From: Przewalskia tangutica | Lineage: Eukaryota; Streptophyta; Magnoliopsida; Solanales; Solanaceae | Direction: 5' to 3' | Assembly: GCA_029844215.1 (NCBI GenBank) | Contig: CM056720.1 | Coordinates: 29,753,711 to 29,817,710, forward strand | DNA length: 64,000 bases | Shown: in pieces, positions 46,556 to 55,781 of the stretch | Numbering within the stretch: position 1 is the first letter of the stretch | Layout of the letters: each line of letters opens with the position of its first letter | Notes under the pieces: generated by a model | What the model saw: only the letters and a program-made list of their open reading frames with translations | Databases searched by the model: none | Told to the model about the DNA's origin: nothing | Made by a program: the position numbers and the translations under genes

Positions 46556-46661
46556 GTGAGGTCGCAGGACGCTAGGATTGGTTTCATTCTTCTCTCTCGA
46601 GATCGCGAAGAGAGCCGTCTTATTAGGTTAATCCTCTATGACCTATTCTTATGAAACGATT

Positions 46662-47781
46662 ATGCCTCCACGGAAGATACCGTGAGCCCAGAGCAAGGCA
46701 AAGCGGCAGGAGCGCTAGCGGTACTGAGGGTTACCCTGACTCAGCACGACTATGCCCGAGACAAGAGCTGCCGGCGAGTTCAGCCACGCCGCAGACAGAG
46801 AGGAGCCGAGAGCGGCAAGAGCTCCAGAGGTTCCGTGCGAGCCTCCACCCCACCAGAGCCGAGTATAGAGACTACGGGAGCAGATCCGGTTATTGACCAA
46901 GATAGTAGCAGTGGCACCGACAGGAGCAGACAGCTAACCCTAGAGCCGACAGTTTGCGGATTCGGGATTTTCTGGGTTGTCATCCGCCCGAGTTTTATGG
47001 TTCGAGGTCTGAGGAGGATCCGCAGGAGTTCATTCGGCAGCTACAGCGGACTATGCAGGTTCTTAGAGCTTCAGAGACAGAGTCTGTTATTCTAGCCTCT
47101 TACCGGTTACGCGATATTGCGTTGAACTGGTTTGAGTCCTGGGAGCTGTCGAGAGGTGAGGATGCTCTTCCAGCTGTTTGGGAGGAGTTCACAGAGGCCT
47201 TCATGGATCACTTTTTGCCTCCTGAGATGAGGAGAGCCCGTGTAGATAGATTCTTGACCTTGAGGCAGAATGGGAGGACTATCAGGGAGTATAGCCTGGA
47301 GTTTGACTCCTTGGCCAGGCATGCGCACACCATTGTAGCTGACATGGCGGATAGAGTTCATCGTTATGTGATGGGGCTAGACCGTCATATGATTACTGCC
47401 TGCTTGGGGGTGGCTCTTCAGCCCGGTATGGACATTGCCAGGATGCAGGCCTATGCGCAGGGGATAGAGGATAGAGAGAGGGAGGACCAGATTGACTCAG
47501 GCCAGCCCAAGAGGGCCAGGACAGCAGGGTCTCAGGGCAGTTTTCGAGGCGGACAGCCTCAGCAGCAGACTAGGTCCACATTCCAGCCAGCACAGAGTGC
47601 TCCGTCACGGTTTTCTGGCAGGAGGTCTGATCAGCCAGGTCATTCAGGAGCAGGTCAGGGCTCCAGGACTTCGGGGTTTCAGGGAGGCAGAGATCGTCGC
47701 CGATCGAGACCACCCACATCTCGACCCACATCTCGGTGTGCTCGATGCGGTAGATCTCACTCAGGCGAGTGTCGTGTTCCT
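46662..47781 (+). pseudogene. gag: Y gag, N-terminal and central part
   Basis: The ATG at 46662 (MPPRK) meets a TGA within eight codons. A long frame is open from before 46954 to the S insertion. It contains FLGCHPPEFYGSRSEEDPQ, the gag core (LASYRLRDIALNWFESWE, MDHFLPPEMRRARVDRFL, FDSLARHAHTIVADMADRVH), PGMDIARMQAYAQGIEDRE, a Gln/Arg/Ser-rich linker and a first knuckle (CARCGRSHSGEC). The last few residues before its stop come from S, not gag. Interrupted at 47781, between the two zinc knuckles. Would form the virus-like particle shell and bind RNA. Confidence 0.88.
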
Positions 47782-48110
47782 TGTTACACCCCGTAGTTCC
47801 AGGGTATGTATGTGAGGACATACGTACGAGAATACGACAGTAATATTGGAAAGAAAGAAATATGTTATTTTTCGACGGAAAAGTTTCCGGGTTTTGTGAA
47901 GGAAAAAGGTTCGTTAATGGGAATTGGATTCCCAGATTTGGTATTTGGGCTTCTTGGATTATATTAGAATTATGATATTTTATTTTCGGAAATGGTCACG
48001 TGGGACCCACGGGATAAATTTACGGTTTTGTGGGGCCCACTTTGTTTTTGAGATTTTCGGTATTTTGGATATTTTCGGAAGACGAAATATTTTGACGAGT
48101 AGGGGGGCGA

Positions 48111-48305
48111 CACGTGTCACCCCCATGTGGCCAAGGTTGGCCGAATTGGCTTGACAAGTGTCCCTTGGCCGAAATGGGCCAACATGTGGCAAGCCACTTG
48201 TCTTCATCTTTGGGTAGCCATTTGGAGGGTGGGACCCACACACACTTGTCCCAAGATCTCACCACACACTTGCCTTGATCTTGACCATTGATTTCTCTAT
48301 AAATA
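48111..48305 (+). promoter_or_regulatory. G-box to TATA segment in S
   Basis: CACGTG (48111-48116) in GACACGTGTCACC and TATAAATA (48298-48305). Upstream at about 47998-48045 are GTGGGACCCAC and GTGGGGCCCAC, palindromes matching TCP-factor consensus sites. Motif-level evidence only. Confidence 0.5.
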
Positions 48306-49895
48306 CCCCATGAATGCAAGACTTATTCTTCATCCCACACTTAGATTTTCCAAGGCAAAACTCCCTCCCCTTTCCTTGTGAGCTCTCGGCCATGGGCTGT
48401 TTTGGTGAGCTAAAGTGGTCCAAAAATTCTTAAAGTTTTAAGTGTTCTTCCTTAGGGTGTTAGGAAGATTGTGTACCAAGAGTTGGAAAATATTTCACAC
48501 CCCTAGCCTTAGATATACCCTTTGGCCGAAACATTGCCAAATTGTAGCCTAAGTGTTCTTCACTTTTTGGAGTTGGATCTTGAAGAGGAGTTGGTTAGGA
48601 GCATCTAAGGGTCGATTTTAGCGGATTGGAACGTAAGGAATTGGAGCTAAACGTTTCTCAGGATCGACTTATTAATCTTGGATAATTTTGGGCTTATCGA
48701 GGTAATGATCTATGTCCCCCTATTGTAATTGGATATTACATGTTGTAGTAGTTATACTTGGGTATATTATATTGGAAAGAAGATTGATAGAATTGAACTG
48801 TATTTACATTGAACTGTATTTACAGTAGACTTGTAGTATTATTGTGGGGGCAGTGTTGTACACGTCCGGTTAGACGTGTAACCCCATTAGAGTTGTTGGC
48901 TTGGTAGCGGGCCTTGATAGAGGAGAAGATTTATGTGATTGCGGGGGGGGGGGGGAGGTGCTGCCGAATTTTCCGTAGAATAAGGAACCTTGTACTTAGA
49001 ATTGTTCTACGAAGAGATCTAGAGGTTGATAGACGTTTTGTGGCCTTTATAGGTTGAAGTACTACGAGTAGCGTATTCTACTTGAAGGGTGGAAAAGGCT
49101 AGCAGGGTTACAATACTTTGGAGCTATTTGCTAATTGTCGATAATCGTCGCGAGGTATGTGAATCTCTTCCTATCTTTTCTAGCATGATTGTTATGTACT
49201 ATGTAGTACGGTAGACGTACGTGTGCTAAACGAGTTTTGGTTGGTTTAGAACATAAGGTGTTATAATAGCTTTATGGGAAGTTAGTTATAACGACTTTAT
49301 GTAGGTAAAAGAATGGTTTATTGATTTTAGAAGTTAAGAGACTTGATCTTGAAAGATAAGAGACTTGACTTAATTGACTTGATATGAATTTTGTTAAAAA
49401 GTTGTGAAACCTCATTCGTGAGTAATGAGTACTTGGTTTTTAAAGAATAATGTTTTATTGATTTCGGAAATGAGAATAAGTATCGAACAAACCACTGCAG
49501 CGTTAATAAAGGAAAATGTATTGACAAATAATTAATTATATTAAAACCAGTAGAAACCTCCATCTGCATAGAAGCTAAGATAAGACAAAATTGTATTACA
49601 TTTTCTAGATCATGGCTGCGTTAATAAGATTATTATAAACAAGAATAAACTACTCACACATAAGATATATGTTACTCAATTTTTGTTAAAAGAAGAGATT
49701 ACGTGATTAAGTGATTAAGACTATGAACTACGAAATCTTTCGAAAATAAGAGACTTGAGTATTTGAAATTATGCAACTTGAACTTTTGGAAAAGAATGTT
49801 GTTACTTGACTTTAAAAAGGTAAAGTGTTTTGGTTTAAAAGGAAGGCATGGTAGTGTCTTAAATCTGTCTTAGAATAGGGTTTAAATGTTATGGC

Positions 49896-50160
49896 CGATC
49901 CGACACCGAGTCCATGAGATGGACCGGGAATGTATTCCACACGATCCGACACCGAGTCCATGAGATGGACCGGGAATGTATTCCACACGATCCGACACCG
50001 AGTCCATGAGATGGTCCGGGAATGTATTCCACACGATCCGACACCGAGTCCATGAGATGGACCGGGAATGTATTCCATACGATCCGACACCGAGTCCATG
50101 AGATGGACCGGGAATGTGACCATGCGATTCCACCTCGAGTCCCATGGGATGGGTCGAGAC
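49896..50160 (+). repeat. 46-bp array in S, about 5-6 units
   Basis: Unit starts CGATCCGACACCGAGTCC at 49896, 49942, 49988, 50034 and 50080, then degenerate. Same unit as X, far fewer copies. Confidence 0.92.
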
Positions 50161-50773
50161 ATGTTACGTATCACACGATTTATACCTAGACTGCCGGCAG
50201 TGAGGAAGGAGTTCCACGGGCATGAGGGATGACTTGGAGGGCGTGAGTCCCTGACTTGACATCGCTTTAGGTAGTAAAGCGTAGTTTGGTTATCATACAT
50301 GTCTCCTGTTTTATATGATCGCCATGATTTCATTTACGATTTTCGCCACATACTTGGTACTGTTATCGACTCCTTCTGGCCGTTCACGCCGCAGTAGAGG
50401 TACATCGGTTGTGGATCCTCGCTCATGGGATCACGATTCAGTGGTTTGGAAGCTCCGCTTTCTCCGAGGCTTATCTTTGGTATGATCCCACGAGATTGTA
50501 GGTTCTTTAACATTCGTGGGTATGGCGGCCTGTCCGTCATAGTTGTTATAAAATTCTTAGAGGTCTGTAGTACTGTTGTGGGCAGGGTTTGTAAAGGATT
50601 TAACTGTTCGGTTTGATATATATACATGAAGGTGACCGTTTTGGTTAGCCTGTTTTCTTATGTTATATCTTGGTTCCTGTTAAGTTTTTATTTCCGCTGA
50701 TTTTGTCTGATGTTGTATCACTAGGGTGCCCGGGGTAAGGCACCAGTCACGGGCCCGAAGTCGGGTCGTGACA

Positions 50774-51050
50774 TTCCTGCAGGAACTTGTTACTCTTGTG
50801 GCCAGCTGGGCTATTTGAAGAGAGATTGTCCGTTGAGAGGCAGCATGGGTGGTACGGTGCAGCCGACAGGATCAGTTGCTGGGTCTTCCTCTCCTTCTGT
50901 GGTTATGCGCCCCGGAGGGCAGGGTACTCACGGTCCGGCAGGCCGCGGTAGAGGTCGTGGTGGTGGTTCCAGTTCTAGCGGTCCCCAGAACCGCATTTAT
51001 TCATTAGCCAGCCGCCAGGATCAGGAGGCTTCCCCTGACGTCGTCACAGG
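50774..51050 (+). pseudogene. gag: Y gag C-terminal part
   Basis: Resumes after S with a second zinc knuckle (CYSCGQLGYLKRDC) in which the canonical His is Tyr (TAT for CAT), predicted to weaken zinc binding. A Ser/Gly/Arg-rich tail follows (GRGRGRGGGSSSSG), then the linker RIYSLASRQDQEASPDVVTG leading in frame into protease, so gag and pol appear to share a frame here. Confidence 0.82.
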
Positions 51051-51420
51051 TACATTATTGATTTCATGTTGTGACGTTTATGCTTTTATAGATCCAGGTT
51101 CTACCTTGTCCTATGTGTCCCCTCTTATTGTGGATAGAATCGGGATAGAGCCGGTGTCGATAAAGCCTTTTGAGGTAGCTACGCCAGTGGGTGATTCGGT
51201 GTTAGCTGAGCGGGTGTATAGAGGTTGTCGAGTGTTTATTTAGAGTCGTCAGACCCTTGCAGACTTGATAGAGTTGGAGATGACAGATTTGATGTCATTA
51301 TGGGTAAGGACTGGTTGGCTTCTTGTTATGCCAACGTTGACTGTAGGGACAGGTTGGTTCGGTTCATTTCTGGCGAGCCGATTATCGAGTGGAAGCGGCA
51401 ACACAACGCCGGCGGGTAGG
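51051..51420 (+). pseudogene. pol: Y protease domain
   Basis: Aspartic protease that would process the polyprotein. The active-site loop DPGSTLSYVSP starts at 51091 (Asp codon 51091-51093). The frame from 50815 ends at TAG 51241-51243. The C-terminal motif DVIMGKDWL appears in a different frame near 51290-51320. So one frameshift separates the two halves. Confidence 0.85.
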
Positions 51421-51518
51421 TTTATTTCTTACCTCAAGGCTAGGAAGATGGTGCGAAGGGTACATCTATCATCCGTTCGGTATTTGATACAGGCCGAGGT
51501 GCCGCTTCTTGATCGACG

Positions 51519-52361
51519 ATGGTTAGGGAGTTTCCAAATGTGTTCCCAGACGATCTTCCGGGTATCCCTCCTGAGAGGGAGATTGAGTTTTGTATTGACA
51601 CGTTGCCAGACACTCGACCTATTTCCATTCCGCCATACAGGATGGCACCTGCTGAGTTGAGGGAGCTGAAGGACCAGCTGAAAGATTTGCTGGAGAAAGG
51701 CTTTATCAGGCCTAGTGTATCTCCCTGGGGAGCGCCGGTTTTGTTTGTGAAGAAGAAGGATGAGACGCTGCGTATGTGTGTTGATTACAGGCAGCTGAAT
51801 AAGGTAACCATCAAGAATAGGTACCCCCTCCCCAGGATTGATGATTTGTTTGACCAGTTGCAGGGTGCGAGGTGTTTCTCCAAGATAGACCTGCGGTCTG
51901 GTTATCATCAGGTGCGAGTTCGAGAGGCAGATATCCCAAAGACTGCATTCAGGACCCGGTATGGGCAGTATGAGTTCATGGTTATGTCTTTCGGTTTGAC
52001 CAACGCTCCAGCGGTATTTATGGATTTGATGAACCGGGTGTTCAAGCCATTCTTCGATACATTTGTGATAGTATTCATTGATGACATCCTGGTTTATTCG
52101 CGACGAGCGAGAGCATGCAGATCACTGGCGGATCAGATTGGGTCCTCCGAGCCGCGATTATTCGCCAAGTTCTCCAAGTGTGAGTTTTGTTGGCCTCGCG
52201 GCATTCCCGGGCATATTATCGAGCCGATGGTGTTGGTGGATACGACAAAGATCGAGGCGATCAAGTCTTGGCCGAGACCTACTACTCCGACCGGCGCGCA
52301 GCTTAGGGGCGGTGATTATTATCGTAGGTTTGTGGAGCGCTTGCTTGATTTCGACCATTGA
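51519..52361 (+). CDS. pol: Y reverse transcriptase domain (partial open frame)
   Basis: 280 codons of RT open without interruption; the ATG is internal to the original polyprotein. Typical chromovirus sequence: FPDDLPGIPPEREIEF near the start, YRMAPAELRELKDQL, WGAPVLFVKKKD, YRQLNKVTIKNRYPLPRIDDLFDQL, FSKIDLRSGYHQ, FGLTNAPAVFMDLMN. The catalytic FIDD is at residues 186-189 (codons 52074-52085), keeping both Asp. After YSRRARA the sequence degrades, with a compressed thumb region (PRPTTPTGAQ, YYRRFVE) relative to relatives, consistent with small deletions. Confidence 0.9.
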   Translation: MVREFPNVFPDDLPGIPPEREIEFCIDTLPDTRPISIPPYRMAPAELRELKDQLKDLLEKGFIRPSVSPWGAPVLFVKKKDETLRMCVDYRQLNKVTIKNRYPLPRIDDLFDQLQGARCFSKIDLRSGYHQVRVREADIPKTAFRTRYGQYEFMVMSFGLTNAPAVFMDLMNRVFKPFFDTFVIVFIDDILVYSRRARACRSLADQIGSSEPRLFAKFSKCEFCWPRGIPGHIIEPMVLVDTTKIEAIKSWPRPTTPTGAQLRGGDYYRRFVERLLDFDH

Positions 52362-52850
52362 CTAGGTGACTCGAAGGCACCAAGTTCCAGCCGACGAGGC
52401 TTGCGAGGGGTTTCCAGCTTTGAAGGAAAGGTTGACTACACCCGCCTTACTCTTCCTGAGGAGTTAGACGCGTATGTGATCTATTGTGATGCCTCGGGTA
52501 TCGGGCTAGGGTGTGTTTTGATGCAACACGACAAGGTTATAGCCTATGCTTCCCAGTAGTTACGGAAACATGAGAGGAATTATCCTACCCACGATTTAGA
52601 GTTGGCCGCAGTTATTCATGCCTTGAAGATTTGGAGACATTATTTGTATGGGATTCATGTGGATATTTATACAGACCACAAGCCTCCAAAGATATCTTGA
52701 TGAGATGGAGCCGAACTCATGGCGAGATGGTGGTTAGAGTCTTGAAAGATTATGATGTTGATATTCTATACCATCCGGGAAAGCCAACGTAGTTCTTGAT
52801 GCCTTGAGTTGTAGATCGATGGGAGCTTGTCGAGGTACAGAGAGACAGAT
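52362..52850 (+). pseudogene. pol: Y RNase H domain
   Basis: Degrades the RNA strand of the RNA-DNA hybrid. Visible motifs: YCDASGIGLGCVLMQ (catalytic Asp in CDAS), THDLELAAVIHALKIWRHYLYG (catalytic Glu) and YTDHK (catalytic Asp). A TAG at 52557-52559 follows a CAG codon, likely CAG to TAG transition. A TGA and frameshifts follow from about 52698, before the HPGKANV-like stretch near 52770. Confidence 0.85.
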
Positions 52851-52852
52851 AC

Positions 52853-53572
52853 ATGGTCCGTCAGATCCACCAGTTAGCAAGCCTTGGGGTTCGATTGATC
52901 GATACCAACGATAGTGGGGTACGGGTTCGTGAGGTTGCCGAGTCTTCCATCGTTGATGAGGTGAAGAGGCGACAGTTTGAGGACCCAGTGTTGGTACGGT
53001 ATCGAGATGCAGCTCTTCGGGAGGAGAAGGGTCTATTCGAGGTAGCGCCTGATGGGGTGCTAAGATTTGAGGGCCGGTTGTGTGTTCCCGATGTGACAGG
53101 ACTTCGTCAGCAGATTTTGGGGGAGGCACACAGTGCTCGTTATTCTATTCATCCGGGGTCGACCAAGATGTACCATGACCTCAGATGTTTGTATTGGTGG
53201 GATGGCCTGAAGAGGGACGTGGCAGGTTTTGTTGCACAGTGTCCTAATTGCCAGCAGGTCAAGGTCGAGCACCAGAGGCCCAGTGGATTATTGCAGGCTA
53301 TTGAGATTCCGACTTGGAAGTGGGAGGTGATCAACATGGACTTTGTTACAGGGTTACCTCGTACTCAGAGGAAGTACGACTCCATTTGGGTTATTGTTGA
53401 CAGGCTGACGAAATCAGCCCATTTCCTTCCAGTCAGGACGACGTTTTCGGCTGAGGACTATGCCAGATTATACATCAGAGAGATTGTGAGGCTGCACGGT
53501 GTCCCGGTGTCGATTATATCTGATAGGGGAGCCTGGGCCATCGCTAACTTCGAGGTCCTTCCGTGGGATTAG
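52853..53572 (+). pseudogene. pol: Y integrase, zinc-binding and first part of core
   Basis: An open frame of 239 codons. N-terminal HHCC zinc finger: His near residues 93 and 100, Cys 130 and 133 (CPNC). Catalytic core with Asp163 (INMDFVTGLP) and Asp224 (ISDRG), spaced as in chromoviruses. The frame shifts just after ISDRGAW, where the FTS.FW motif should be, and ends at TAG. The third catalytic residue is in the next segment. Would insert the cDNA. Confidence 0.88.
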
Positions 53573-53868
53573 GGACCCAGGTGAGTCTCAGTACAACATT
53601 TAATCCTCAGACTGACGGGCAGGCAGAGCGTACTATCCAGACACTTGAGGATATGCTGCGAGCCTGCGTGATTGATTTCAGGGGTAGCTTGGAGGATCAT
53701 TTGCCTCTTGTGGAGTTTGCTTATAACAACAGCTACCATTCCAGTATACAGATGGTGCCATACGAGGCTTTATATGGGCGGAAATGTAGATCGCCGATTG
53801 GTTGGTTCGACGTGGGCGAGGTGCAGTTAGTTGGCGGACTTGGTTCAAAGGCCGCGATAAGGTGAAGC
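53563..53868 (+). pseudogene. pol: Y integrase, second part of core
   Basis: Continues in a new frame with GLGTQVSLSTTFNPQTDGQ and the catalytic Glu in QAERTIQTLEDML, then EFAYNNSYHSSIQMVPYEALYGRKCRSP, typical for Ty3/gypsy. All three DDE residues are therefore encoded in the region but in different frames. The frame ends in a stop at 53866-53868. Confidence 0.85.
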
Positions 53869-54383
53869 TTATCCAGAGAGACTGATAGCGGCCGAGTCGG
53901 CGAGTCTTATGCGGATAATCGCATCGGCATTTGGAGTTTCGTAGACGATTGGGTCTTCAAGGTGTCACCCATGGCGGTGTGATGAGATTCGTAAGGGAAA
54001 CTCACCAAGGTACGTTGGGCCCTACCAGATCGTCGTCGAGTAGGCAAGGTTGCCTATGAGTTGGATCTCGCCATCGAGTTAGAGACGGTATATCCGTCTT
54101 CCATGTTTCTATGTTGCGGAAGTGTATCGAGATCCGGCGAGTTTTCCCTGCTAGTGAGGTCCAGGTGACCGAGGGGTTATCGTATGAGGAGAGTCCCATA
54201 GCGATACTCGATCGCCAGGTCAGGCGACTGCGGACCAAGGATGTGGCTTCCGTCAAAGTCTTGTGGAGGAATGACAACCGGGAGGGGATGACTTGGGAAG
54301 CGGAGGAGGACATGTTGAGGAAGTATCCTCACTTATTCCCTACACCTTCAGGTAATTATTTTCCCTTACTTGTCAAGTTTTAA
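53869..54383 (+). pseudogene. pol: Y integrase C-terminus and chromodomain-like tail
   Basis: Fragmented GPY-type region (YVGPYQIV near 54012-54036, KVAYELDL near 54048-54071) in shifting frames. The open segment 54111-54383 follows with MLRKCI, AILDRQVRRLRTKDVASVKVLW and MTWEAEEDML.KYPHLF. The tail matches the group-II chromodomain of plant chromoviruses, thought to guide integration to heterochromatin. This places Y in the Tekay/Del-like clade. Confidence 0.82.
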
Positions 54384-54494
54384 TTGAAGCATTTGTTTTT
54401 TGTAAATGCTATTATGTGGTCATGTGTGGCATTTTTGGTATGTCGGGGTTGTGAAAGGAAACTATGTCGCTAATTATAAGTTTGACTCCGAAAG

Positions 54495-54530
54495 AACATT
54501 CGGGGACGAATGTTTCTAAGGGGGGAAGAA
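54495..54530 (+). promoter_or_regulatory. Y hairpin and polypurine tract
   Basis: AACATTCG, loop GGGA, CGAATGTT (54495-54514), then AAGGGGGGAAGAA (54518-54530) abutting the 3' LTR. Confidence 0.88.
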
Positions 54531-55781
54531 TGTTACACCCCGTATTTACAGGGCATGTTTTAAGAACGTACGTAAGAACTCACAAGTGTTGAGAATTGAG
54601 ACTTGTAAAAAATTTATCGGAATTATGAAATTGTGGAAAACTTAATATTGTGACGAATGGGAGGGAGACACGTGTCAACCCCCCTTATTTGTGCCTTGGA
54701 CGAAAATGTCATGGCCAAAATGGTCATTGACCATAGTCTTAGGATGACTAAGTCTTGCAAGTAGTGAGCTTGAGATAATTGACTTGGTCAATGGGTCCAC
54801 AAAGTCTTGATATTTAGTAAGACCTCATCCAAGCCGCCCATTTGTTTACATCTTGACCCTCCATTGTACTATATAATACTAGTAGTAGCAAGACAAGCTT
54901 AACACTTAGAAAAAATTTCAACAAAATTGAAGAGCAAGGGCTAGTTGCTCTCGGGTTCACTCCACAAGAAAAAGAAATTTTTTTGTTTCTTGATCATTAA
55001 GCTCCACACTTTAAACCAAGGTTCATGAGTGTATTGTGAGTATATCTCAATAGAAAAATCCCGGAAAGAGAGTTTTCGTATTAGTCGCAAGGTGAAAACC
55101 TAGTTGCTTTCTAGGTTTTGTTTGGAAGTTTGAAGGAAATTTGTTGGTGTTGTTCTAAGGGTCTCAAGTAGCGGATTGAAGTGTCTTGAAGAGGCTCTAG
55201 GTTGCTAAGGAGCGACTTCGGATTTGGAGTTGGATTAAGATTCGTTGAGGTATAATCTTGTCTCTTAAAAGTGTTACAAGATTATTTATATTGTTGTTAG
55301 CTTTACATGTTGCTAACATGAAGTATATGTGTTGAAGTTTATAAGTATTATGGATTACTTGTAGCCTTAAAATCCGAAATATAATGTAAGCCATGTGAAG
55401 TTGGATTACAAATTGGTCGTTTATTAGAATCGTCGCATGTTAATTACTTGAAGATTATAGTAGTTATAATCGATTGCGACTTGATATCATGTTAGGCTAA
55501 TAACTTGGATTAAAATGGAAATTGGATAAGAATTGATGTTATAGTACCTCAAGTTAGCCGAATTGGCCTAGTAAGTTGTATTAAATTGATATCGTTTGTG
55601 GGGCGGAATTTTACACGTCTTGTAGGCGTGTAATCCCCTATTGTTGATTGCATTGATTGGGCCTTAAATGTGGCGTGTTTGGTTATTGTATTCGGCCTTG
55701 AAAAAGGTGGCAAAGTAAGTAGAAACAAAGGAGGTCTTGTCCAATTTTCCGTAGAATTTAGAGACTTTACACGTATAATAT
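54531..55781 (+). mobile_element. Y 3' LTR, left segment
   Basis: Near-identical to the first 1.25 kb of the 5' LTR, with G-box at 54669-54674 and TATATAA at 54870-54876. Cut after CGTATAATAT by R; the expected duplication AATAT on the far side is off-window. Confidence 0.92.

Larger units (their letters stand above)
47782..50773 (+). mobile_element. S: solo LTR in Y gag
   Basis: TGTTACACCCCGTAGTTCC to GGTCGTGACA, 3.0 kb, with perfect target duplication TTCCT (47777-47781 and 50774-50778). No internal sequence. G-box at 48111-48116, TATAAATA at 48298-48305, a long G run near 48944, 46-bp array at 49896-50160. Same LTR family as X and the left part of Z. Confidence 0.93.
43567..55781 (+). mobile_element. 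Y: Tekay/Del-like chromovirus with gag-pol
   Basis: 5' LTR 43567-46464, PBS, gag (split by solo LTR S), protease, RT, RNase H, integrase, chromodomain-like tail, polypurine tract, and 3' LTR from 54531, which is cut at 55781 by R. The domain order PR-RT-RH-INT-CHD is diagnostic of a Ty3/gypsy chromovirus. Inserted into Q2 after CTTAA. The LTRs are near-identical over their shared 1.2 kb, so insertion is recent, yet pol shows many frame breaks. Confidence 0.92.

Noticed and set aside
47782..47796. Gag residues directly after the first knuckle of Y
   Set aside because: They are read from the start of solo LTR S; gag resumes at 50774.
48930..48960. Centromeric satellite or rDNA origin of the locus
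   Set aside because: No satellite monomer array or rRNA-like sequence is seen beyond LTR-internal minisatellites.
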